From NCBI GenBank assembly GCA_040830545.1, contig JBFOMB010000175.1:1-16825 (forward strand): a stretch of 16,825 nt of DNA, in the 5' to 3' direction. The notes below the pieces were generated by a model, which saw only the letters and a program-made list of their open reading frames with translations, did no database searches and was not told the DNA's origin. Made by a program: the position numbers and the translations under genes. The stretch comes from HXMU1420-2 sp040830545 (GTDB lineage Bacteria; Pseudomonadota; Alphaproteobacteria; Rhodobacterales; Rhodobacteraceae). This document shows, in pieces, positions 6,549 to 13,114 of the stretch; within the stretch, counting starts at the first letter, position 1; each line of letters starts with the position of its first letter.

Positions 6549-8594
6549 TTATTCGAACTCCATGATCACATCGTCGACCGCCAGGCTGTCGCCCGGACCG
6601 GCATTGATCTTTGTCACCACGCCTTTGCGTTCAGCACGCAGGATGTTTTCCATCTTCATCGCCTCGACCGAACACAGCGCCTGCCCTTCCTGCACTTCGT
6701 CGCCTTCGGCCACATCGAGTTTCACGATCAGGCCCGGCATCGGGCATAGCAACATTTTGGACGTATCGGGCGGCAATTTCTCGGGCATCAATTCGGCCAA
6801 TTCTGCCTGTCGGGGCGTGTAGACCTGAACCTTCAAGTCCGCCCCACGCGACCGGATACGAAACCCGCTGGTGATCTTGTCAACTTTGAGCACCAGCGGA
6901 GTGCCGTCCACATCCAGCTTGGCCAGCAAGTCGCCTGGCGTCCAGGAACTGGTCACCCGCAGGGACGTACCGTCGTGGAACGTCACCGTGGACCCGTCGG
7001 GATCGGCTGCAGTGGCGATTGGAAAGGACTGATCGGCGAGTTTGATGACCCAGTCGTCGCCCACCCGGCGTTCGTGATGATCCATCCGCCCGGACACTCT
7101 GGTGCGGCGAATTTCATCTACGCGGTACATGGCGGCGCAGGCCGCTGCGATCCGGCGCAAGTCGGCTTCGGAAAGCTCAACGCCATCAAACCCGTCCGGG
7201 TACTCCTCGGCAATGAACGCCGTGGTCATGTCGCCCGAGATGAATTTGGGATGATCCATCACCGCCGCCACGAAGGGCAGGTTGTGGCCGATCCCCTCTA
7301 CCTCGAAACTGTCGAGCGCTACGCGCATCGCCTCGATGGCCGAGGCGCGGTCGGGCCCCCAGGTACACAGCTTGGCGATCATCGGATCGTAATACATGGA
7401 AATCTCGCCGCCATCGTAAACGCCGGTGTCGTTGCGCACCGCCGTCGGGCCGGTCTCTGCATCGCCGTGCCACGTGCCTGCCTCCAGCATCGGTCCTGCA
7501 GCGACCTCGGCCGGAGGATTGTAGCGCGTCAGCCGCCCGATAGAGGGCAGGAAGTTGCGATACGGGTCCTCGGCATACAGGCGGTTTTCGATGGCCCAGC
7601 CGGTCAACTTCACATCGTCCTGCGTGATGCTCAGCGGTTCGCCATTGGCCACGCGGATCATCTGTTCCACCAGATCGACGCCGGTGATCAGTTCAGTCAC
7701 CGGGTGTTCCACCTGCAAACGTGTGTTCATTTCGAGGAAGTAGAAATTCTTCGCCCCGTCCACGATGAATTCCACCGTGCCTGCGCTGGCATAACCAACC
7801 GCCTTGGCCAGCGCCACGGCCTGTTCACCCATCGCCTTGCGCGTTGCTTCGTCCAGGAAGGGGCTGGGCGCCTCTTCGACAACCTTCTGGTTCCGGCGCT
7901 GGATCGAACATTCCCGCTCGCCCAGATAGATGCCGTTGCCATGCGCGTCACACAGCACCTGAATTTCGATATGGCGCGGCTGGGTGACGAATTTCTCGAT
8001 GAAAATCCGGTCATCGCCAAAGCTGTTAGCCGCCTCGTTCTTGGACGATTGGAACCCTTCGCGAGCTTCCTGATCGTCCCAGGCGATGCGCATGCCTTTG
8101 CCGCCGCCGCCCGCAGAGGCCTTGATCATCACGGGATAGCCGATTTCGGTCGAGATTTTCACCGCTTCATCCGCGTCCTCGATCAGGCCCATGTAACCCG
8201 GAACCGTGCTGACGCCCGCATCCTGCGCGATTTTCTTCGAGGTGATCTTGTCCCCCATTGCCTCGATCGCACCTTTAGGGGGCCCGATGAAGGCGACGCC
8301 AGCGTCTTCCAACGCCTCTGCGAACTTGGCGTTTTCACTGAGGAAGCCATAGCCCGGATGCACCGCCTGTGCGCCGGTTTCCTTGATTGCGGCCATGACC
8401 TTGTCGATCACGATGTAAGACTGGTTGGCGGGCGGCGGGCCGATATGCACCGCCTCGTCCGCCATTTCCACATGCAGCGCCTGCCGGTCGGCGTCGGAAT
8501 AGATCGCCACGGTCTTGATGCCCATCTTGCGCGCGGTCTTGATGACCCGGCAGGCAATTTCGCCACGGTTGGCGATCAGGATTTTATCGAACAT
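6549..8594 (-). CDS. pccA: Propionyl-CoA carboxylase alpha subunit (biotin carboxylase plus biotin carrier)
   Basis: This 681-aa subunit carries the ATP-dependent biotin carboxylase and the biotin itself; with PccB it makes (S)-methylmalonyl-CoA from propionyl-CoA. The biotin carboxylase domain starts MFDKILIANRGEIACRVI. It has the ATP-grasp glycine loop KASAGGGGKGMR at residues 158-169 and the catalytic-region segment EMNTRLQVEH at 288-297. The C-terminal carrier domain has EAMKMEN with the biotinylated Lys near residue 647, the usual 35 or so residues from the end. The ATG at 8594 is chosen over an upstream in-frame ATG at 8669 because AGGAC lies about 7 nt before it and the domain begins immediately. 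It lies apart from pccB, with six small genes between. Identification is very secure. Confidence 0.97.
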   Translation of the reverse strand: MFDKILIANRGEIACRVIKTARKMGIKTVAIYSDADRQALHVEMADEAVHIGPPPANQSYIVIDKVMAAIKETGAQAVHPGYGFLSENAKFAEALEDAGVAFIGPPKGAIEAMGDKITSKKIAQDAGVSTVPGYMGLIEDADEAVKISTEIGYPVMIKASAGGGGKGMRIAWDDQEAREGFQSSKNEAANSFGDDRIFIEKFVTQPRHIEIQVLCDAHGNGIYLGERECSIQRRNQKVVEEAPSPFLDEATRKAMGEQAVALAKAVGYASAGTVEFIVDGAKNFYFLEMNTRLQVEHPVTELITGVDLVEQMIRVANGEPLSITQDDVKLTGWAIENRLYAEDPYRNFLPSIGRLTRYNPPAEVAAGPMLEAGTWHGDAETGPTAVRNDTGVYDGGEISMYYDPMIAKLCTWGPDRASAIEAMRVALDSFEVEGIGHNLPFVAAVMDHPKFISGDMTTAFIAEEYPDGFDGVELSEADLRRIAAACAAMYRVDEIRRTRVSGRMDHHERRVGDDWVIKLADQSFPIATAADPDGSTVTFHDGTSLRVTSSWTPGDLLAKLDVDGTPLVLKVDKITSGFRIRSRGADLKVQVYTPRQAELAELMPEKLPPDTSKMLLCPMPGLIVKLDVAEGDEVQEGQALCSVEAMKMENILRAERKGVVTKINAGPGDSLAVDDVIMEFE

Positions 8595-8912
8595 CTGAGG
8601 TCCTTTGATACTTGGATTTCGAACAGCCCAAATCGGGCGCAGACGCAGATGCGCCGCGCCAGAGGGCACAAGCGGGGTGGCGCGGGGCCACGGGATGAGA
8701 TTTGCGGAAAAAACCGGGCAGACCGGAGGTTTTCTCGCGGTACTGCCCGACCAGGTTAGGGGTATGGAATAGGTAGAAAGCCGTCAGCAACCTTGCGGGA
8801 CCGCCGACGCCCAACGACAGCTTGCACCGTCCCGCAATGGGGGCAAAGCCGCGCGGGCGTCGTGCCCCAAGGTAAGCCATTTGACGCCGATCTGTGGCAG
8901 GCATCCGCGAAA
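8595..8912. other. 318-nt gap between the 119-aa gene and pccA, with a weak overlapping reading frame
   Basis: No convincing gene is present. A minus-strand frame at 8584-8916 would give 110 aa and begins with an ATGA overlap on the upstream stop. It runs through a likely terminator and into the pccA start, and its second half is Arg/Ser/Ala-rich without family-like features. Its first ~75 residues (for example TAFYLFHTPNLVGQYREK) are less implausible, so a small or decayed gene cannot be excluded. The gap should also hold any separate pccA promoter, within about 8600-8707, but I see no clear -35/-10 pair. Confidence 0.4.
8708..8749 (-). terminator. Probable intrinsic terminator upstream of pccA
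   Basis: Read on the minus strand, CGGGCAG (8743-8749) can pair with CTGCCCG (8715-8721) across a 21-nt loop, giving a 7-bp G/C-rich stem followed within a base by a run of six T (8708-8713). The loop can form an alternative small hairpin. This looks like a rho-independent terminator ending the upstream small-gene unit, or an attenuator in the pccA leader. The long loop lowers confidence. Confidence 0.5.
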
Positions 8913-9272
8913 TCATGCCGATCCCTCCCCATCAAAGACATCCGGGAAAGACGCGCGCGCAATGTCCACGTTGATGCGTAGCAGCGCGTCATAACTTGCG
9001 GGATCAAACGGGTCCTCGGCGGCGACAACTTCACGACCAAACAGCCAGGACAGGCGCCCTGCGTCCAGATTGCCGCGCTCAAACGGTTCATCGCCGAAAT
9101 GCGCCCACAGCGCCTCCATAAACCCGGCATCCGCCCGCCGGTCCGCCGGTTTGCGGTCGGCATACCGCTGGCGCGCCGACAGGGGAGTCACCCCACGCGG
9201 ATTGGGACGACGGATCGTAAATTGAAAATCAGTGCCGGGAAGGCGACCCGGAAAGCCACGGTGCTTCAGCAT
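8913..9272 (-). CDS. Unknown 119-aa protein upstream of pccA
   Basis: I do not recognise a named family. The protein is soluble, with a basic first half (TIRRPNPRGVTPLSARQRYADRK, from about residue 19) and an acidic second half rich in DP and DA turns (AAEDPFDPASYDALLRINVD). It has no signal peptide, membrane segment or Cys pairs. The start is supported by GGAGGG about 6-7 nt before the ATG, and the amino-acid make-up looks like a real protein. It lies 66 nt downstream of the lipoprotein gene, in the same direction. I believe similar short proteins occur beside pccA in related roseobacters, but I cannot verify that here. Confidence 0.68.
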   Translation of the reverse strand: MLKHRGFPGRLPGTDFQFTIRRPNPRGVTPLSARQRYADRKPADRRADAGFMEALWAHFGDEPFERGNLDAGRLSWLFGREVVAAEDPFDPASYDALLRINVDIARASFPDVFDGEGSA

Positions 9273-9338
9273 GCGCGGCCCTCCGGGTCGAAGGTCGACA
9301 GGGCCAGTGCGGGTTCAGCCGCCCGCCCGGCCCCTGTG

Positions 9339-9482
9339 TTATTTGTATTTGCCGGTGAATTGCGGCTCGACCGAAATCGGTTCGGGCTCAACCACGACAA
9401 ATTCTTCCTCTTGGGATCCGCCACAGGCCGCCACAAGGGTGACGAGGCCAACAACGGCAAAAAGCTTGATGCTCTTGAACAT
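9339..9482 (-). CDS. Small lipoprotein, 47 aa
   Basis: A 48-codon frame begins with AGGAG placed 6 nt before its ATG. The product MFKSIKLFAVVGLVTLVAAC is a lipoprotein signal peptide with lipobox VAAC, so Cys20 should be lipidated. Only 28 residues would remain after cleavage: an acidic patch EEEFVVVEPEP and a short basic end TGKYK. There is no Asp at position +2 of the mature protein (it is Gly), so outer-membrane sorting is more likely than retention in the inner membrane, by the E. coli rule. It resembles the small lipoproteins often seen in roseobacters. An extended -10 lies just upstream. Function unknown. Confidence 0.75.
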   Translation of the reverse strand: MFKSIKLFAVVGLVTLVAACGGSQEEEFVVVEPEPISVEPQFTGKYK

Positions 9483-9502
9483 CTGTGTCTCCTGACTGCT
9501 CT

Positions 9503-9511
9503 TTTATAACA
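9503..9511 (-). promoter_or_regulatory. Extended -10 promoter element for the small lipoprotein
   Basis: On the minus strand TGTTATAAA gives an extended -10 (TGn followed by TATAAA), about 20-30 nt before the lipoprotein ATG at 9482. That leaves a short leader holding the AGGAG. No convincing -35 is seen 17 nt upstream, as is common with extended -10 promoters. Confidence 0.45.
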
Positions 9512-9696
9512 TGCAGACCCTTTTGGGCCCGCCTGCCCCCACCTCGAGGTTTGGACTGCACTTACGCAGCCTGCGGTCAGGATACCGGACAATGAGGCAA
9601 AAAGATATTCACAGCGAGGCAACTGTTCCGCCTGTGACTCCAAAGCCTCAACTGAAAGATGAGGTGAACAGTGACGCGCAACATATTGTGGCATCA

Positions 9697-10089
9697 TCAG
9701 AACTCCTCCCAGATGCAGCGGTCTTTCTCCAACCGGTATGCGCCGAAAAACTGGGTCGCGTCGGGGTCGGACGTGCCAAATTCCAGTTCGCGATCCGCCA
9801 TGGACACCACAACGCGGTGCGGATCCAATTCGTAATGCTGGATGTACGGCACCGCCTGTTGTTCACACAGCCAGTCGATGTCCAGCAGCGCCACATCATA
9901 GGTCACACTACCGGCATCCTTGCCGATCCGCGGTGCGACATACCGAAAGCGCAGCCACAGATCCTCCATCATCGTGTCCTGCAACACCTCTTGCAGGGTG
10001 ACCTCGATGCCAGAAGGCACCTTGACCGTTTCCGCCCATGCCGGACAGGCCACCGCAGTGCTTATTGCCAGGGCGTAGTACAGCCTCAT
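9697..10089 (-). CDS. Periplasmic DUF6497-like protein, 130 aa
   Basis: The product begins with a signal peptide, MRLYYALAISTAVACPAWA, cleaved after residue 19. The mature domain has two cysteines, Cys75 (LCEQQ) and Cys125 (RCIWEEF), well placed for a disulfide in the periplasm. The middle PYIQHYELDPHRVVVSMADR and the C-terminal CIWEEF pattern match my recollection of the Rhodobacteraceae family DUF6497; I hold that name loosely. The frame stays open to 10305, but the ATG at 10089 overlaps the cupin stop as ATGA and starts the signal peptide exactly. It is the last gene of a tightly coupled group. Function unknown. Confidence 0.75.
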   Translation of the reverse strand: MRLYYALAISTAVACPAWAETVKVPSGIEVTLQEVLQDTMMEDLWLRFRYVAPRIGKDAGSVTYDVALLDIDWLCEQQAVPYIQHYELDPHRVVVSMADRELEFGTSDPDATQFFGAYRLEKDRCIWEEF

Positions 10090-10484
10090 GGCGCGGCCTC
10101 GTCCGCCGTGTCGAACTCTGCCGGGCTGATGATTTCGATCAGTTCCATGTCGTCGGAATGGCGCACCTCGCGGTGCACGATCCCCGGCGGCTGCAACACA
10201 CACGACCCTTCGCGCAGGATGTGTTCGCCCTGCCCTTCGTACTCGAACACCACCCAGCCCCTGGTCACATAGACCATCTGGAAATCCAGTTCGTGCGAAT
10301 GCCACGCGCCCGGGCTTTCTTCGCCCGGCACGGCCCGGATCACATGCGCCCCAAACTTGCCCCGTGTCGCATCCTTGATCCCAAGGTCGCGATATTCAAA
10401 GAACGCCCGCAATCCTGCGCCAACAAACTTGCCGTCATCCGCGTGGGCGATGGTGAAGGCCTGATTTTTCCAAAGCTGTGTCAC
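10086..10484 (-). CDS. Cupin domain protein, GTG start
   Basis: This 132-aa single-domain cupin has first-motif metal ligands in WHSHELDFQM (His62, His64, possibly Gln69) and a second-motif His104 in PPGIVHREV, so it probably binds a divalent metal. Its substrate is unknown. The longer ATG frame to 10679 gives implausible Gly/Arg-rich sequence. I choose GTG at 10484 because GGAGG lies about 7 nt before it, the start overlaps the upstream stop as GTGA, and the family-like sequence (TQLWKNQAFTIAH) begins there. At its 3' end it overlaps the DUF6497-like gene by ATGA. Translation of the whole group should be coupled. Confidence 0.83.
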   Translation of the reverse strand: MTQLWKNQAFTIAHADDGKFVGAGLRAFFEYRDLGIKDATRGKFGAHVIRAVPGEESPGAWHSHELDFQMVYVTRGWVVFEYEGQGEHILREGSCVLQPPGIVHREVRHSDDMELIEIISPAEFDTADEAAP

Positions 10485-10825
10485 GTCCTGTCCTCCCCCG
10501 CGAAACGGACCCACCGCGCGCGGTTGGAGCGGTTCTCCAACACCGCCGCGATGCGCGATACGGTTGCCGGGGGCGCCGTGCCAATGACACGTCCCCCGGC
10601 CCGGATATGCATCTCCTCCTCCAGAGTGCATATCGAAACAACGGGTGAAAACCCCCGCAGACGCTGCAACGCACGCCACATGTCCTGCCTGATCTGATGC
10701 GCCAGTCGCAGGGGATTGGCGCGAGGCAGCACAGTTTCCGCCACCACATCAAGGCGCGCAGGCAGATGCCGCGCCACCGTCAGGCAGGGCCCGTCGCGCA
10801 GGATATGCCAGCGCGTCACAGCCAT
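10481..10825 (-). CDS. Unknown 114-aa protein in the coupled small-gene group
   Basis: I do not recognise a family. The protein is basic and probably soluble, with a central segment LAHQIRQDMWRALQRLRGFSPVV-like in pattern (from about residue 41) that looks helical, and a C-terminal half rich in beta-prone and Arg residues. It has no signal peptide or membrane helix. The ATG lies 10 nt inside the 3' end of the methyltransferase-like gene, and its stop overlaps the cupin GTG, so it is sandwiched in a coupled operon. That arrangement, more than the sequence itself, argues that it is a real gene. Confidence 0.65.
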   Translation of the reverse strand: MAVTRWHILRDGPCLTVARHLPARLDVVAETVLPRANPLRLAHQIRQDMWRALQRLRGFSPVVSICTLEEEMHIRAGGRVIGTAPPATVSRIAAVLENRSNRARWVRFAGEDRT

Positions 10826-11283
10826 CTGCGGGTTTGTCCCAGATAGTCAGTATAGGGCTGACCAAAAATGTCGGTCAAATACGCCTCTTCCCGCAGCACC
10901 ACGCCGAAATGCAGCACGGCCCAGAGCGCGACGGCGGTGATCAACGCCCAGTCGATGGCAAAGGTCAGCGCCAGCGCTAGTTGGAACAGGACCATGCCCA
11001 GATACATCGGGTTGCGGGTGAATTTGTATGGGCCACTCAGGACGAGGTTCAACGCCGGTTTGCGCGGGTCCACATTGGTATCCGCTTGTTTGAACGCGCG
11101 CGCCCCGGCCACAGGGAAGGCAACCGACAGAACGAACAAAGCCACCCCCGGTAGAGTCATCGCGAACCATCCCGAGGGCAGCAGGTTTAAGGGCGCCATC
11201 CATTCCATCACCACAGCCCCCACCGCCGCGATCATCGCGGCGAGCGGCGGGAAGACTGCGATTTGAGGGGCGGATTGGGTCAT
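10816..11283 (-). CDS. Isoprenylcysteine carboxyl methyltransferase-like membrane protein
   Basis: This 155-aa protein has three to four membrane segments (about residues 9-28, 40-60, 96-112 and 113-130). It has the bacterial ICMT/PEMT-type signature GPYKFTRNPMYLG at residues 84-96, REEAYL at 131-136 and a Y..Y....RRWL end. Family members are predicted to methylate small or lipid-like acceptors using S-adenosylmethionine bound by this C-terminal part; the bacterial substrates are mostly unknown. It starts 24 nt after the long palindrome that follows pccB and has a modest AGGG before the ATG. Its stop overlaps the next gene by 10 nt, so it leads the coupled group. The fold is secure, the substrate unknown. 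Confidence 0.82.
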   Translation of the reverse strand: MTQSAPQIAVFPPLAAMIAAVGAVVMEWMAPLNLLPSGWFAMTLPGVALFVLSVAFPVAGARAFKQADTNVDPRKPALNLVLSGPYKFTRNPMYLGMVLFQLALALTFAIDWALITAVALWAVLHFGVVLREEAYLTDIFGQPYTDYLGQTRRWL

Positions 11284-11307
11284 GTGGCCCTATTGCGTGT
11301 CTAGAAT

Positions 11308-11364
11308 TGTAGGGTGGGTGTGAACCCACCCCTTTGGGATCGGTGGGTTCACACCCACCCTACA
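11308..11364. repeat. Perfect 23-bp inverted repeat, REP-like, abutting the pccB stop
   Basis: The arms 11308-11330 and 11342-11364 are exact reverse complements separated by 11 nt. Each arm is itself a palindrome: GGGTGGGT-GTGA-ACCCACCC at 11312-11331 and GGTGGGT-TCAC-ACCCACC at 11342-11359. The RNA could fold as one long hairpin or two short ones. The right arm ends one base before the pccB TGA. No T-run follows on the minus strand, so it is not a classic intrinsic terminator. Elements with the GTAGGGTGGGT core are, to my knowledge, common dispersed repeats in proteobacteria. Confidence 0.85.
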
Positions 11365-12897
11365 TCAAAGCGGAATATTATCGTGCTTCTTCCACGGGTT
11401 CTGGAGCTTCTTGCCCCGCAGCGACGCAAACGCCCGGCAGACCCGCAGGCGGGTGTTGCGGGGGCGGATGACCTCGTCGATGAAACCGCGTTCAGCCGCA
11501 ACAAAGGGATTGGCAAAACGGGATTCGTACTCTGCCGTGTGCGCGGCGATCTTGTCCGCGTCGCCCAGGTCCGCCCGGTGGATGATCTCCACCGCGCCCT
11601 TGGCCCCCATCACCGCAATCTCGGCCGTGGGCCAGGCATAGTTGAAATCGCCGCGCAGGTGTTTGGATGCCATCACGTCATAGGCCCCACCATAAGCCTT
11701 GCGCGTGATCACCGTGACCTTCGGCACCGTCGCCTCACCATAAGCAAACAGCAGTTTTGCGCCGTGCTTGATCACACCGCCATATTCCTGCGACGTCCCC
11801 GGCAGGAAGCCCGGCACATCAACCAGCGTCAGGATCGGGATTTCGAACGCATCGCAGAAACGCACAAACCGCGCGGCCTTGCGCGAACTGTCGATGTCTA
11901 GACACCCAGCCAGCACCATTGGCTGGTTCGCGACCACACCCACGGACTGCCCGTCCAGACGCACAAATCCAGTGATGATGTTCTTCGCAAAATCGGCCTG
12001 AATTTCGAAGAAGTCGCCCTCATCCGCGATCTTGGTGATGAGTTCCTTCATGTCATAAGGCGTGTTGGGGTTTTCCGGCACCAGCGTGTCCAATGACGCT
12101 TCCATCCGTTGCGCTTCGTCAAAGCTGGGGCGCACGGGCGGCTTTTCCCGGTTCGAGAGCGGCAGGAAGTCGATCAGGCGGCGGGTTTCTTCCAGCGCGA
12201 TCACGTCGTTTTCATAGGCCCCATCCGCGACCGATGACTTCTTGGTATGTGTGCCCGCACCGCCCAGTTCTTCGGCGGTCACAACCTCGTTCGTGACGGT
12301 TTTCACCACGTCGGGACCGGTGACAAACATGTAGGAACTGTCCTTCACCATGAAGATGAAGTCGGTCATCGCAGGCGAATAGACCGCGCCACCGGCACAA
12401 GGCCCCATCACCAGCGAGATTTGCGGCACCACGCCGCTGGCCATGATGTTGCGCTGGAACACCTCGGCGTAGCCAGCGAGCGAGGCAACGCCTTCCTGAA
12501 TGCGAGCGCCGCCTGAATCGTTGATGCCGATCACGGGCGCGCCGTTCTGCACGGCCATATCCATGATCTTGCAGATCTTCTGCGCGTGGGTCTCACTCAA
12601 CGAACCGCCAAAGACCGTGAAATCCTGAGAGAAGACATAGACCATCCGGCCATTGACCGTGCCCCAGCCGGTGACAACGCCATCACCTGCCGTCTTCTGC
12701 TTGTCCATGCCGAAATCGACGCAGCGATGGGTGACAAACATGTCGAATTCTTCAAAGCTGCCTTCGTCCAGAAGCAGGTCGATCCGTTCGCGCGCCGTCA
12801 GCTTGCCGCGACCATGCTGCGCTTCGATCCGCCGCTCTCCTCCGCCCAGACGCGCCGCCGCGCGGCGGTTTTCGAGCTCGGCCAGAATGTCGTTCAT
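11365..12897 (-). CDS. pccB: Propionyl-CoA carboxylase beta subunit (carboxyltransferase)
   Basis: This 510-aa protein is the carboxyltransferase subunit, which moves carboxyl from PccA-bound biotin to propionyl-CoA. The N-terminal half has INDSGGARIQEG and GPCAGGAVYSP, the acyl-CoA/oxyanion-hole glycine segments. The C-terminal half has VDVPGFLPGTSQEYGG and RKAYGGAYDVM, the biotin-side counterparts. The end, NPWKKHDNIPL, is typical of PccB. The frame stays open to 12978, but the ATG at 12897 is used because it is preceded by AAGGGA, begins family sequence (MNDILAELENRR) and gives the usual length. The control region upstream carries TTTGCAAA-type boxes. It is the first gene of the minus-strand run, although whether one transcript reaches pccA is doubtful. 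Very secure. Confidence 0.97.
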   Translation of the reverse strand: MNDILAELENRRAAARLGGGERRIEAQHGRGKLTARERIDLLLDEGSFEEFDMFVTHRCVDFGMDKQKTAGDGVVTGWGTVNGRMVYVFSQDFTVFGGSLSETHAQKICKIMDMAVQNGAPVIGINDSGGARIQEGVASLAGYAEVFQRNIMASGVVPQISLVMGPCAGGAVYSPAMTDFIFMVKDSSYMFVTGPDVVKTVTNEVVTAEELGGAGTHTKKSSVADGAYENDVIALEETRRLIDFLPLSNREKPPVRPSFDEAQRMEASLDTLVPENPNTPYDMKELITKIADEGDFFEIQADFAKNIITGFVRLDGQSVGVVANQPMVLAGCLDIDSSRKAARFVRFCDAFEIPILTLVDVPGFLPGTSQEYGGVIKHGAKLLFAYGEATVPKVTVITRKAYGGAYDVMASKHLRGDFNYAWPTAEIAVMGAKGAVEIIHRADLGDADKIAAHTAEYESRFANPFVAAERGFIDEVIRPRNTRLRVCRAFASLRGKKLQNPWKKHDNIPL

Positions 12898-12971
12898 CGT
12901 GTCAGTCCCTTTTCTGCGGTTGCGCGGACCATATAGAATGACACGGCGCGGCCAAAGCGAAATCCCGTAAA

Positions 12972-13019
12972 TTTGCAAATAGTCGCAAATTCATTTCTGC
13001 AACTTTGAATAACTGCAAA
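12972..13019. promoter_or_regulatory. Putative PccR-binding boxes upstream of pccB
   Basis: A perfect TTTGCAAA palindrome lies at 12972-12979. Three degenerate copies follow with the same central GC step: GTCGCAAA (12982-12989), TCTGCAAC (12996-13003) and ACTGCAAA (13012-13019). Centre spacings are 10, 14 and 16 bp. I recall TTTGCAAA repeats as the reported target of PccR, the ScfR-family regulator of pcc genes in Rhodobacter sphaeroides, with two copies 4 bp apart; the spacing here differs. The cluster is about 75-120 nt before the pccB ATG and also faces the MFS exporter gene. Confidence 0.6.
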
Positions 13020-13114
13020 TCTGCGTCAGCGCGCAGACACCTGTGCGACAAAACCGGCGTGGATGTGTCCCGGTGTCGATGGACAATCCACGGATGCAGG
13101 TTTACCTGTCCTCC

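Noticed and set aside
6975..8759. A 594-codon plus-strand frame opposite pccA
   Set aside because: Antisense to a secure pccA; its His/Arg/Asp-rich make-up reflects the complement of pccA codons.
8756..9163. Minus-strand 135-codon frame containing CPHCG, reminiscent of a zinc-ribbon
   Set aside because: It overlaps the 119-aa gene in another phase, has no ribosome site, and a single CxxC is not enough to support a zinc-binding protein.
10305..10679. Longer ATG-initiated versions of the cupin and DUF6497-like proteins
   Set aside because: The added sequence is Gly/Arg-rich and overlaps upstream genes; the GTGA and ATGA overlaps with good ribosome sites or signal peptides mark better starts.
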